Assembly: GCA_965199685.1 (NCBI GenBank)
Contig: OZ241323.1
Coordinates: 1,612,001-1,676,000 of the forward strand
Direction: 5' to 3'
Length of the DNA: 64,000 nt
Source of the DNA: SP5GCR1 sp965199685
GTDB lineage: Bacteria; Pseudomonadota; Gammaproteobacteria; Poriferisulfidales; Oxydemutatoraceae
Both the position numbers and the translations under genes were made by a program. This document shows, in pieces, positions 25,749 to 34,598 of this stretch; the first letter of the stretch is position 1, and every line of letters begins with the position of its first letter. The notes under the pieces are model-generated. The model made no database searches and was not told the DNA's origin. It saw nothing but the letters and a program-made list of their open reading frames with translations.

Positions 25749-27392
25749 ATGGCTAAAAACATTAGACCCCACTCTTCCATAATCGTTGACGGCGATGCCC
25801 GCGCACCCAGCCGTTCGATGCTGCGCGCTGTGGGTTTCAAAGACAAAGATTTTAACAAACCACAAGTCGGGATTGCCTCGACATGGGCTGAGGTCACGCC
25901 TTGCAATATGCACATTGACCGTTTGGCTCGGCGGGCGGCGAGAGCAGTTGACGATGCTGGCGGCAAAGCTCTGATATTCAATACGATCACCGTTTCCGAC
26001 GGCATCTCTATGGGCACCGAGGGTATGAAATATTCTTTGGTGTCGCGTGAAGTCATTGCCGACTCCATAGAGACGGTTGTAGGATGCGAGGGTTTTGACG
26101 GTCTCATCGCTATTGGTGGCTGCGACAAAAATATGCCCGGTTGCATGATGGCAATCGCTCGTCTAAATCGTCCGGCGATATTCATATATGGTGGAACGAT
26201 CCTACCAGGAACTTTGGGTAAACAAAAACTTGATATTATCAGTGTATTTGAAAGCGTAGGAAGCAAAGCAAAAGGCAAGATGAGTGCCAAGCAATTCAAG
26301 CAAGTTGAATCTTGCGCAATTCCCGGTCCGGGCTCCTGTGGAGGCATGTACACCGCAAACACGATGGCTTCGGCAATAGAGGCTCTGGGCATGAGCCGAC
26401 CTGGCAGTTCGGCGCAAAACGCAGTATCACGCGCTAAGTCGGAAGATTGTAGTGCTGCTGGGAAATTGCTGGTCAATTTAATCAAAAAGCAGATATTGCC
26501 ACGCGACATTATGACCAAAAAGGCATTTGAAAACGCAATCACGGTCGTTACCGCATTGGGCGGTTCCACTAACGCAGTACTACATCTGATTGCGATGGCG
26601 CATAGTGCCGGTGTAAAACTAAAACTTGACGATTTCTCAAGAATAGGACGCAAAGTGCCAGTGCTTGCTGATCTTAGGCCCAGCGGTCGCTACCGCATGT
26701 CCGAGTTGATTCGCATCGGCGGCATACGTCCGTTAATGAAATTATTGCTTGAAAAAGGATTGCTACATGGCGACTGCCTAAGTGTCACCGGTAAAACTCT
26801 AGAACAAGATCTAAAAGATACTTCGGACTACCCGAAAAATCAACAAATTGTTCGTGGTTGGGACAACCCTATAAAAGCTGACGGACACATCGTGATTTTG
26901 CGAGGCAACCTGGCACCTAAGGGCGCAGTTGCCAAAATTACCGGCAAAGAAGGCATGCAATTTAGTGGTATTGCTCAAGTGTTCAACTCCGAAGAGGAGG
27001 CACTGCAAAATATCTTGTCAGGAAAAATTAAGAAAGGGAACGTTATCGTAATCCGCTACGAAGGTCCGCGAGGAGGCCCCGGTATGCGAGAGATGCTGTC
27101 GCCGACTTCCGCGATCATGGGACAAGGATTAGGTTCCCATGTTGCATTGATTACTGATGGGCGATTTTCTGGAGGTAGTCATGGTTTTGTCGTCGGACAT
27201 ATAACCCCCGAAGCGGCAACCGGTGGGCCTTTAGCCATCGTCAAAAACGGTGACTCTATTACCATTGACGCAGTGGCAAAGACCCTAAATCTCAACCTAA
27301 CGGAGGCACAGATCAAACAGCGACTAAAGAAATGGAAAGCCCCAAAACCGAGCAACGACGAGGCACACTTGCGAAGTATGCACGGCTCGTAG
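25749..27392 (+). CDS. ilvD: Dihydroxy-acid dehydratase
   Basis: IlvD dehydrates dihydroxy acids in valine, leucine and isoleucine synthesis. The start at 25749 (MAKNIRPHSSIIVDGDARAP) gives 547 residues, the family's usual size; an upstream ATG would translate repeat DNA. Iron-sulfur cysteines appear in GGCDKNMPGCMM and GPGSCGGMYTANTM, and the C-terminal part contains YEGPRGGPGMREML and LITDGRFSGGSHG. No other branched-chain gene is adjacent; the gene is isolated between repeat blocks, so it may depend on its own promoter within the repeats. Confidence 0.96.
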   Translation: MAKNIRPHSSIIVDGDARAPSRSMLRAVGFKDKDFNKPQVGIASTWAEVTPCNMHIDRLARRAARAVDDAGGKALIFNTITVSDGISMGTEGMKYSLVSREVIADSIETVVGCEGFDGLIAIGGCDKNMPGCMMAIARLNRPAIFIYGGTILPGTLGKQKLDIISVFESVGSKAKGKMSAKQFKQVESCAIPGPGSCGGMYTANTMASAIEALGMSRPGSSAQNAVSRAKSEDCSAAGKLLVNLIKKQILPRDIMTKKAFENAITVVTALGGSTNAVLHLIAMAHSAGVKLKLDDFSRIGRKVPVLADLRPSGRYRMSELIRIGGIRPLMKLLLEKGLLHGDCLSVTGKTLEQDLKDTSDYPKNQQIVRGWDNPIKADGHIVILRGNLAPKGAVAKITGKEGMQFSGIAQVFNSEEEALQNILSGKIKKGNVIVIRYEGPRGGPGMREMLSPTSAIMGQGLGSHVALITDGRFSGGSHGFVVGHITPEAATGGPLAIVKNGDSITIDAVAKTLNLNLTEAQIKQRLKKWKAPKPSNDEAHLRSMHGS

Positions 27393-27480
27393 CCTCCGCT
27401 TCTGAGGGCGCGGTAACTGAGTAGTGGAATCGCCGATTGAGCTTGTAGGGCAAGTAGCGTAGCGTTATGCAGACACGCCA
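27393..27480. repeat. Degraded hairpin repeat after ilvD
   Basis: The segment around 27428-27460 (gaatcgccgattgagcttgt and a weak right arm) is a decayed GATTGA-type hairpin leading into the MITE. No gene. Confidence 0.5.
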
Positions 27481-27680
27481 CAACTGTTGAAAAAGTGTCT
27501 GCATTAGTACATTCCCCTCCTGTGGAGGGGTGGCAGGCGAAGCCTGACGGGGTGGTGTTTTGCGTACCCACCATTTAGGACAAGCCTTAGCTTGTCCGAC
27601 CTATATACCCATGCTAAGGCTCTGCACAATTACGCCGTTTGTGCCACTGCAACAAACGGCGGTTCTATTTTTCAATAGTC
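27481..27680. mobile_element. MITE-like element upstream of the DUF4396 gene
   Basis: The left end reads actgttgaaaaagtgtctgc and the right end ctatttttcaatagtc, followed directly by the ATG of the next gene. It contains the CCCCTCC, GGACAAGC and CGCCGTTTGT hairpins in the same order as the reverse complement of the copy at 55950-56154. One terminal G run is lost at the left. Confidence 0.75.
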
Positions 27681-28136
27681 ATGTTGATAGTTAGACAGAA
27701 TACGGTGCTTGAGTTTTGGACATCGGGTCCTATTTGGACAAAGAGTGCATATAACACCATGTGGTGTTTAATCGGTTGCGCAACCGGTGATTTAGGCACG
27801 ATTGCATATTTTCAGATCGCCGGTATTCGCTGGCCTACACTGTTTATTATGTTGCTCGCAATGGTCAATGGTTTGATTACTAGCATTTTATTAGAGACCT
27901 TTATTTTGATTAAACGACAACACTTTCCGTTTATAACTGCATTGCGAACAGCACTGGGAATGAGTTTTATCGCAATGTTGGCAATGGAAATAGCGATGAA
28001 TACCACTGATTTTATTATCACTGGGGAAGCAAGGCTAACGCTTACGGCGATATTGCCTATATTGGTGGCAGGCTTTGTTACACCATGGCCGTATAACTAT
28101 TGGCGGCTGAAAAAATTAGGGCTTAGTTGTCATTGA
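27681..28136 (+). CDS. DUF4396-like small integral membrane protein
   Basis: Starting at 27681 (MLIVRQNTVLEFWTSGP) the product has 151 residues. It has several hydrophobic segments, with the recognisable core SAYNTMWCLIGCATGDLGTI and a C-terminal FVTPWPYNYWRLKKLG. This resembles DUF4396 proteins, small membrane proteins sometimes found near heavy-metal or cupredoxin genes. The start codon directly follows the right end of a MITE; a longer reading would only translate the MITE. Function unknown. It is followed by 91 bases and then the C1 operon. Confidence 0.65.
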   Translation: MLIVRQNTVLEFWTSGPIWTKSAYNTMWCLIGCATGDLGTIAYFQIAGIRWPTLFIMLLAMVNGLITSILLETFILIKRQHFPFITALRTALGMSFIAMLAMEIAMNTTDFIITGEARLTLTAILPILVAGFVTPWPYNYWRLKKLGLSCH

Positions 28137-28227
28137 CTAATCGTTTATAATAGCCTACTTAAACAAAACCCGATATTCGTGAACTAACGAAAATGATTAA
28201 TCCCACTTCAACTTTAAGGAGTTCAAT

Positions 28228-28860
28228 ATGCCATTAACGCAAGAAGAGCTAAAAGCTCTAATGGAACAAAAAAACATCATGCGCCGCAAAGCGTACGACG
28301 CAAGAGCAGCGCAAGAGAATAAAGATGAAATTAGCGAGAGTATCTGTGAAAAATTTATCGCTTTGCCAGAATATCAAAATGCGAAAACTGCAATGTGGTA
28401 TATAGATTGCCGTTCCGAGACACGCACTAAAAAACATCTGCAACTAGAGATCGATAAACAAGAAAAAAAAATTATCGTGCCCTACTGCACGGTAGACGAG
28501 AAAGGCGACAATAAGTTAGGACTTTGGCATTTGAGCAGTTTTGATGAGTTGGTCGTCGGTAAATGGAACATTTTGGAACCACCACGCGAATTGTGGGGCA
28601 ACCCCGACAAAGAGGTAGAACCCGAAGAACTTGATATCGTTATGGTGCCTGGTGTCGGTTTTGACCGCAGCGGCGGTCGCATGGGCAACGGTCAAGGATA
28701 CTACGACCGCCTGCTGGAAAGGGCACGCAAAGATTGTCCATTGATAGCCATTTGTTATGAATCGCAGTTATTTGAAGAAATACTGGTAGGACCGCACGAT
28801 ATATTCATGGATAAAGTGATTACCGAAAACGACATCTACAAGGGCAAAGGAAGGGACTAA
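28228..28860 (+). CDS. 5-formyltetrahydrofolate cyclo-ligase (MTHFS)
   Basis: The 210-residue enzyme converts 5-formyl-THF to 5,10-methenyl-THF with ATP. Diagnostic are the N-terminal KNIMRRKAYDARAA and the C-terminal IVMVPGVGFDRSGGRMGNGQ followed by GYYDRLLERA. A clear TAAGGAG site precedes the ATG. Its stop overlaps the start of the next gene by one base, so it is translationally coupled to the Ftr-like protein. It heads a three-gene C1 operon with ftr and folD. Confidence 0.92.
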   Translation: MPLTQEELKALMEQKNIMRRKAYDARAAQENKDEISESICEKFIALPEYQNAKTAMWYIDCRSETRTKKHLQLEIDKQEKKIIVPYCTVDEKGDNKLGLWHLSSFDELVVGKWNILEPPRELWGNPDKEVEPEELDIVMVPGVGFDRSGGRMGNGQGYYDRLLERARKDCPLIAICYESQLFEEILVGPHDIFMDKVITENDIYKGKGRD

Positions 28861-29783
28861 TGGTTGCCAAAATAGACGATACCTATGCAGAGGCTTTTAA
28901 GAGTCTTTATGTAGAGTTTTTAATCACTGCCCGAGATCGCAAATGGCTAGACCATGCGATTAACGCCTGCACTGGTAATGCGTCTAGTTCTATACTCTGC
29001 GATTGTGAGGCCGGCTTGGATCGTTATGTAGGCCCGGGCGGAGACGAAAGCATGCAAACCCCGGACGGGTGTCCGGGGGCGATTATCCAACTACATGTGC
29101 CGCGCTTCTGGAAGGACCGCATCACACGGCTTGAACGAGCAGCACTGGTGCGTATCAGTCAAAATATATTAACTTGTCCGACCGCCTCTTGCTTCAATAT
29201 GCTTGAGGATAGCGAGGATTATTATCAGATAGGACGAAAAGTTGCTTATTTCGGCAACGGTTATCAAAAACGCATAGAGCGTTTTGGGCGTAAGATGTGG
29301 TGGATACCGATACTCGGAGGAGAGTTTATATTAGATCGTCGTCTTGGTTATAGCGAAGGTTTGATGGGCGGGAATTTATGGTTCTTCGGCAAAGACACAG
29401 ACGCAGCACTCAACGCTGCCGAAAAAGGTGTGGAGGCAATTGCTCCGATGCCTGAGGTCGTCACGACTTTCCCGGGCGGCATCGCCGGAAGCGGATCTAA
29501 AGCGGGTAGCCGCTACGATTTTACGATTGCCAGCACCTACGAAAAATTCTGTCCGATGCTCCAGCAGAACCCTGATGTGGAACACGGGTTGCCCGAGGGT
29601 GTTGCCTCAGTGATGGAGATTATTATGAATGGGCGGAACATAGAAGCCATCATTAACGCAACCCAAGCAGCGATATCGGCATCCAAAGATACCGAAGGTC
29701 TAATGATGATCTCGGCAGGCAACTACGGCGGCAAGCTAGGTAAGAGCCTAATCTATCTACACCCTGACAAGCAACCGATTTAA
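28860..29783 (+). CDS. Ftr/FhcD-like formyltransferase
   Basis: The 307-residue protein resembles formylmethanofuran:tetrahydromethanopterin formyltransferase over its whole length, with segments GGDESMQTPDGCPGAIIQLH, LTCPTASCFNML, and the C-terminal GNYGGKLGKSLIYLHP. In methylotrophs Ftr (FhcD) works with methanofuran and methanopterin enzymes, but none of these (fhcABC, mch, mtdB, fae) is in the window. Its partners here are folate enzymes, coupled on both sides. A role in formyl transfer involving tetrahydrofolate is therefore plausible but unproven. TAATG overlap with the cyclo-ligase gene fixes the start. Confidence 0.85.
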   Translation: MVAKIDDTYAEAFKSLYVEFLITARDRKWLDHAINACTGNASSSILCDCEAGLDRYVGPGGDESMQTPDGCPGAIIQLHVPRFWKDRITRLERAALVRISQNILTCPTASCFNMLEDSEDYYQIGRKVAYFGNGYQKRIERFGRKMWWIPILGGEFILDRRLGYSEGLMGGNLWFFGKDTDAALNAAEKGVEAIAPMPEVVTTFPGGIAGSGSKAGSRYDFTIASTYEKFCPMLQQNPDVEHGLPEGVASVMEIIMNGRNIEAIINATQAAISASKDTEGLMMISAGNYGGKLGKSLIYLHPDKQPI

Positions 29784-29806
29784 CCAAGTTCACTGAGACA
29801 ACGATC

Positions 29807-30682
29807 ATGCAACAGGCGATTATTATGGACGGACAAAGTCTGTCGCAAAAGATCGCTCAGGATTGTGCAGAAAAATTAGCTGGATTAAACAATCCTGAGA
29901 TTGTTTTAGCTACCGTACTAATCGGTGACTATGCACCGAGTCGCCTTTATGTGAACTTGAAGATGCGGCTTGCTAAAAAAGCAGGTTTGACACCGCGTTT
30001 GGTTGAATTATCGGCAGATATAAGCAATGATCAAGTCGAAGACATATTGCTGAGTCTTGCCGGCGATAACCAGGTACACGGCATCCTCTTACAATTACCC
30101 CTGCCCGAACACCTAGATACCAACCGTCTGTTAGAAATGATTCCACCGGAAAAGGATGTTGACGGCATGACTATCCAAAGTATGGGGCGATTGATTAAAG
30201 GCGAGGTCGGTATGGTGCCCTGCACACCGTTGGGTGTCATGCGGTTCATCAAAGAATACAACATTACCACCGAAGGGCGCACCGCCGTGGTAATAGGACG
30301 ATCCTACCTAGTTGGCATCCCGCAAATGCTGTTATTATCCAAACAAGGTATTGATGCGAGCGTAACGCTGTGCCATTCTAAAACCGAAGCTATAGAAGAT
30401 ATTTGCCGTAATGCCGATATTATCGTCGCTGCTGCCGGCATCAACGGACTGATTGGTAAATCGGCAGTCAAGCCGGGAGCTGCGATTTTTGATGTAGGCA
30501 TCACCCAAGTAGATGGGAAAATCATAGGCGATGTCATTTATGATGAGGTCAAAGAGATTGCTGGAGCGATTACACCTATGCCGGGTGGTACCGGCCCGAT
30601 GACGGTTGCCAGTCTCATTGAAAATACAATCAAAGCGGCGGAAATGCAAGGGGCGATTGAAGGCAATTCGCTAGAATTGTAG
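29807..30682 (+). CDS. folD: Bifunctional methylene-THF dehydrogenase / methenyl-THF cyclohydrolase
   Basis: The 291-residue enzyme interconverts methylene-, methenyl- and 10-formyl-THF using NADP. It has the folate-site lysine region PSRLYVNLKMRLAKKAG, the ILLQLPLPEHLD segment, PCTPLGVMRFI, the dinucleotide loop VVIGRSYLVGIPQ and the C-terminal ITPMPGGTGPMTVASLIENT. The typical GRSxxVGxP reads GRSYLVGIP. It lies 23 bases after ftr in the same run, giving a continuous path from methylene-THF to formyl groups that formate dehydrogenase could finish. Confidence 0.95.
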   Translation: MQQAIIMDGQSLSQKIAQDCAEKLAGLNNPEIVLATVLIGDYAPSRLYVNLKMRLAKKAGLTPRLVELSADISNDQVEDILLSLAGDNQVHGILLQLPLPEHLDTNRLLEMIPPEKDVDGMTIQSMGRLIKGEVGMVPCTPLGVMRFIKEYNITTEGRTAVVIGRSYLVGIPQMLLLSKQGIDASVTLCHSKTEAIEDICRNADIIVAAAGINGLIGKSAVKPGAAIFDVGITQVDGKIIGDVIYDEVKEIAGAITPMPGGTGPMTVASLIENTIKAAEMQGAIEGNSLEL

Positions 30683-30840
30683 GGGCGGACCATTCCCCTC
30701 CTTTGGAGGGGTGGCAGGCGAAGCCTGACGGGGTGGTTTTTTGCGTACCCACCATTTAGGATAAGCTTTAGCTTGTCTGAGCTACATACCCATGTTAAGG
30801 TTTTGTACAATGATTAAATTAAGCTCCCAAAAGTATAGCA
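30683..30840. repeat. Repeat block (CCCCTCC and GGACAAGC hairpins)
   Basis: It holds the CCCCTCC/GGAGGGG hairpin with the tail ggcaggcgaagcctgacggg and a decayed GGACAAGC-type hairpin. No MITE end is present. The promoter of the next gene is not recognisable. Confidence 0.7.
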
Positions 30841-31989
30841 ATGACTAATCAACGGATAGAAAACATCAACCCTCAAATTCTGCGTCAATGCCGAGAACAA
30901 ATTGGATTGAGTATTGAACAAGCTGAAAAAAAAGCTAATGTAAATAAACTTGCTAGTATTGAGGCAGGTGAAAAATATCCTACCATTAAGCAAATTGAAA
31001 ATCTCGCTAAGCGATATCATGTGCCAACATGGGTTTTTTTGGAAAAAGAACTACCCACTAAATATCGCTTTGATAGTTTTGTATCTTTTAGAAAATTCCA
31101 GAATAATCCTATTAATGTTTATGAAGTACGATCTGTAATAGCAAACGTGGAACGCTTCAGAGAGTTGTTGCTGGAATTCAGAGACGATATGGAGGAACCC
31201 ATACAGCCCTTTTTACCACCAAGAGTAATAGAAAGTGATTTCAAGGCCACCGCAGAGATTATTCGTCAATGGTTAGGATGTACGGAGATGCCGTATCCGC
31301 TTATGGAATGGAAGCGTATGCTCGAAAATAAAAATATTTTCATTTTTACAACCAGTAAATACCGAAGCTGGTCAAAAGTTGCACCAGATAAATTTCGCGG
31401 GCTGTCCATATACTATGAAACCTTACCGATTATCGTCATCAATAACTCCGATGCATATAAAGCACAATCATTTACATTGTTTCACGAGTTGGGACATTTA
31501 CTTAAAAAACAAAGTGTTCTAGACGAACATAAGGAAATAGAATTACACAAGGGTGAAGAGAAATGGTGCGATATGTTCGCAGGTGAAGTTTTGATGCCTC
31601 AGGAGGATTTTTTATATAAAGTGGAGACATTCTCTCATAGCGAGTCGTTAGAAAAACAGATAAAACATATCAAGAGACTGGCAGACAAATTTCAAGTTAG
31701 TTCTTATGCTTTTTTAGTGAGAATGAGACATCTAGATGTTATCACTCAATCACAATATAATCAACTTGTAGACCAGCTAAGAAAAAATTACCTTGCATAC
31801 AAAAACAATCTAAGAGAGGTAAGAATATCAAGAAGTATAGCGAAAGAGGCTCTGGAGCAGTACGGTACTATTTACTCTAAGGCAGTCGCGCAGATGTACC
31901 GAAATCAAGAAATTGGGTTACATAAATTTTGTAAATTGTTCAAAATCAAAAGGGTATCGGATGCGTTGAAATTAGAAACCCTACTATGA
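30841..31989 (+). CDS. XRE-family regulator fused to ImmA/IrrE (M78) metallopeptidase, putative antitoxin
   Basis: The N-terminal ~65 residues form an XRE helix-turn-helix (LRQCREQIGLSIEQAEKKAN, then IKQIENLAKRYHVPTWVFL). The M78 peptidase domain has the zinc motif FTLFHELGHLL at about residue 220 and the downstream CDMFAGEVLMP. Such fusions act as regulators cleaved or cleaving under stress, or as antitoxins. The stop codon overlaps the start of a PIN-type gene by four bases, so the pair is translationally coupled. Codon use is A/T-rich compared with the neighbouring folD and ligA, a sign of recent acquisition. Confidence 0.85.
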   Translation: MTNQRIENINPQILRQCREQIGLSIEQAEKKANVNKLASIEAGEKYPTIKQIENLAKRYHVPTWVFLEKELPTKYRFDSFVSFRKFQNNPINVYEVRSVIANVERFRELLLEFRDDMEEPIQPFLPPRVIESDFKATAEIIRQWLGCTEMPYPLMEWKRMLENKNIFIFTTSKYRSWSKVAPDKFRGLSIYYETLPIIVINNSDAYKAQSFTLFHELGHLLKKQSVLDEHKEIELHKGEEKWCDMFAGEVLMPQEDFLYKVETFSHSESLEKQIKHIKRLADKFQVSSYAFLVRMRHLDVITQSQYNQLVDQLRKNYLAYKNNLREVRISRSIAKEALEQYGTIYSKAVAQMYRNQEIGLHKFCKLFKIKRVSDALKLETLL

Positions 31990-32537
31990 GTTATTGCATA
32001 GACGCAAATATATTTATCACTGCTTGGCATAGGGATTATCCTAAACATATATTCCCAAAACTTTACCGTGAATTGAAAAGCAAATTATCAGACCAAATTA
32101 TTATCATAAAACCTATTTTTGACGAGATAGAACTTGTTTTAGGTGGTAATAAAAAATTAAATTTATTGGATAAAAAAATTCCAAACGAATATGAAAAGCA
32201 GCAAAGTACTTTATTAAAAGAACATCCTCTTCATATGTGGCTAAGAAAGGAATTGAAAATAAAGAAAACACCTATCACCGAAGAAGTGGAAAGATTGGCT
32301 CTTAAGTTAGAGGGTAAATATGAAACCGATGAAATCTCGAGAGGAGCAAGTCCCATAGATATTAAATTAATTGCTTTTGCCGTCCTAGAGAAGCACATCG
32401 TTGTTACATTTGAGACATATCAAAAACAGGTTCCAACTAAGAAATCAAAATATAAAATTCCCTTAATATGTGAAAAGGAGGGCGTTGAATGTATTACATT
32501 TGTTAAGATGTTAGATCGTAGCAACATACGCGCTTAG
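31986..32537 (+). CDS. DUF4411-type PIN-domain protein, putative toxin
   Basis: The 183-residue protein begins MSYCIDANIFITAWHRDYP, giving the first acidic residue of a PIN nuclease, and continues with the conserved KPIFDEIELV, RGASPIDIKLIAFAV and HIVVTFETYQ segments expected for the remaining acidic sites. This matches DUF4411, a PIN-related family usually paired with XRE-ImmA proteins, as here. Overlap of its ATG with the upstream stop indicates co-translation. RNase toxicity is inference. The pair lies directly between repeat DNA and the ligA operon. Confidence 0.75.
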   Translation: MSYCIDANIFITAWHRDYPKHIFPKLYRELKSKLSDQIIIIKPIFDEIELVLGGNKKLNLLDKKIPNEYEKQQSTLLKEHPLHMWLRKELKIKKTPITEEVERLALKLEGKYETDEISRGASPIDIKLIAFAVLEKHIVVTFETYQKQVPTKKSKYKIPLICEKEGVECITFVKMLDRSNIRA

Positions 32538-32588
32538 AAATAAACTAGAAAATTGCTATTTGCTTTTCAAAAGTTATGTAAACTTAGA

Positions 32589-34598
32589 TTAGTTTTCTCC
32601 CTGCAGTTTTTGTTGCAGTTGTGCTTCGTCTATGATTTCAATCCCTAAATCTTCGGCTTTTTTGAGTTTGGAACCAGGTTTATCACCAACGATTAGTGCG
32701 GTGGTCTTTTTAGTTATGCTGTTGCTAACTTTGGCACCGTGTTGTTCGAGTAATTGCTTAATCTCCGTTCGCGGAGTGCTCAGTGTGCCGCTTATGACAT
32801 AGACTTCGTTTTGCAGTTTCTGCACAGTCTTAGGCGGTTGAATCGTTTCTATAACCATGCCTGCTTGCTTCAAGGCTTCAATAACCGCTTTGTTTTTCTT
32901 ATCCTTGAAAAAAATGTGTACCCACTGAGCAGTAATCGGTCCTATCCCATCGACTTCGCATAATTCGGCTTCATCGGCAGCCATCAGTTTTTCAAGGCTG
33001 CCAAAACGGCGAGCCAATAGTTGTGCGCCAACTTCACCGACTTCGCGAATACCTAGTGCATAAATAAATTTTGCAAGCGTCGGTTTGCAGCTTGCTGCTA
33101 TCGCCTTTAATAAATTGTCGGCACTCAGTTCCCCCATTTTATCGAGCGACGCAACATCCGCTTGCTTGAGTTTATATAAATCGGCTATATTTTCCACCCA
33201 ACCCTTGTTCACCAACTGGTCTATGAGTTTTTCACCCAATCCTTCTATGTCCATTGCCGCACGCGAAACGAAATGCTGTATTTGCTGCTTGCGTTGTGCG
33301 GGACAACTCAAGCTCTCTACACACCGAACAACCGCTTCTTCAGTTTGTATGACTACTTTGCCGCTGCATACCGGGCATCGTGACGGTGGCTCAACCAGTT
33401 TAGTATTTACTGGTCTCTGCTCTGTAACCACTTTGACGACTTGAGGAATTACATCACCTGCCCGTCTAACGAACACCGTGTCACCGACACGCACATCCTT
33501 TCGTTTGACCTCGTCCATATTATGCAATGTTGCATTGCTGACCATAACCCCACCTACCGAAACTGGTTTAAGGCGAGCTACTGGGGTTAAAGCACCAGTC
33601 CTGCCAACTTGAAATTCTATCGCTTCTACGACTGTCGTGCGCTCTTGGGCAGGAAACTTATAAGCGATTGCCCAGCGCGGTGCTCTGGCACGCATACCCA
33701 ATCTATCTCGCTCGGCGATGTTGTCCAATTTATAAACAACACCGTCTATCTCATAAGCCATCTGAGATCTTTGCGCCATAACTCGGTTATAAAAATCTAG
33801 ACACGCATCCAATCCTTTTACACGCTGGGCATCGGGACATATCGGGATACCCCACGATTTCAAAAGTTTTAAGTTATCAGTATGCGATGCCAACGATCCC
33901 GACTCTCCACTTTGTTCTAAACCATAACAGAAAAAAGACAAATACCTATCGGCAACTACTTGCGGGTCTTTGTTTCGCAAACTGCCTGCCGCAGCGTTGC
34001 GCGGGTTGGCAAAAATCTTAGCCGATTTCTTCTGCAATCGAGCATTCAGTTTTTCAAAGTCGTCGCGGCGCATATAAACCTCTCCGCGTATTTCTAGCAA
34101 AGCCGGCGGCTTTGCCAATTTTAAGGATTGTGGTATGGATTTAATCTCGTATACATTGAGAGTGACATCTTCACCAGTATAACCATCTCCACGCGTCGCC
34201 GCAGTAGTCAACAAACCATTCGTATAGATCAATGATATAGCTAAACCGTCCAGCTTGGGTTCGGCACTGTAGACGACCTCGTCGGACTCCAGTGCCTCTC
34301 GCATACGTCGGTCAAACTGCTTGAACTCGACATCGTCCTGTGCATTTTCAAGCGACAGCATAGGCACTTGATGAGATACCGAATCAAAAAGACCGCTTAT
34401 GGTTGCGCCCACCTGCAGAGTTGGAGAGTCGGTGGTTTGTAGTTCGGGATGGGCTGCTTCTAGTTCTTGTAATTCTCTTAATAAAGCATCGTATTCTTGG
34501 TCGGCAATGATAGGGTCGTCCAAATTGTAATAGAGATGGTTGTGTTTTTTAATCTGCCATCGCAACCATGCTACACGCTCGGAAAACTTTTGATTCAT
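32589..34598 (-). CDS. ligA: NAD-dependent DNA ligase
   Basis: The 669-residue enzyme seals nicks in replication and repair. It has the adenylation motif AEPKLDGLAISLIY (Lys about 115), the OB-fold region, the zinc finger CPVCSGKVVI then CVESLSCPAQRKQQ, helix-hairpin-helix repeats (LCEVDGIGPITAQWV) and a C-terminal BRCT domain (EVYVISGTLSTPRTEIKQLL). It overlaps zipA by four bases, completing the classical smc-zipA-ligA operon. Confidence 0.97.
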   Translation of the reverse strand: MNQKFSERVAWLRWQIKKHNHLYYNLDDPIIADQEYDALLRELQELEAAHPELQTTDSPTLQVGATISGLFDSVSHQVPMLSLENAQDDVEFKQFDRRMREALESDEVVYSAEPKLDGLAISLIYTNGLLTTAATRGDGYTGEDVTLNVYEIKSIPQSLKLAKPPALLEIRGEVYMRRDDFEKLNARLQKKSAKIFANPRNAAAGSLRNKDPQVVADRYLSFFCYGLEQSGESGSLASHTDNLKLLKSWGIPICPDAQRVKGLDACLDFYNRVMAQRSQMAYEIDGVVYKLDNIAERDRLGMRARAPRWAIAYKFPAQERTTVVEAIEFQVGRTGALTPVARLKPVSVGGVMVSNATLHNMDEVKRKDVRVGDTVFVRRAGDVIPQVVKVVTEQRPVNTKLVEPPSRCPVCSGKVVIQTEEAVVRCVESLSCPAQRKQQIQHFVSRAAMDIEGLGEKLIDQLVNKGWVENIADLYKLKQADVASLDKMGELSADNLLKAIAASCKPTLAKFIYALGIREVGEVGAQLLARRFGSLEKLMAADEAELCEVDGIGPITAQWVHIFFKDKKNKAVIEALKQAGMVIETIQPPKTVQKLQNEVYVISGTLSTPRTEIKQLLEQHGAKVSNSITKKTTALIVGDKPGSKLKKAEDLGIEIIDEAQLQQKLQGEN

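Noticed and set aside
25580..26653. A 357-codon open frame opposite ilvD
   Set aside because: It is antisense to the well-conserved ilvD, starts inside repeat DNA and shows no recognisable motifs.
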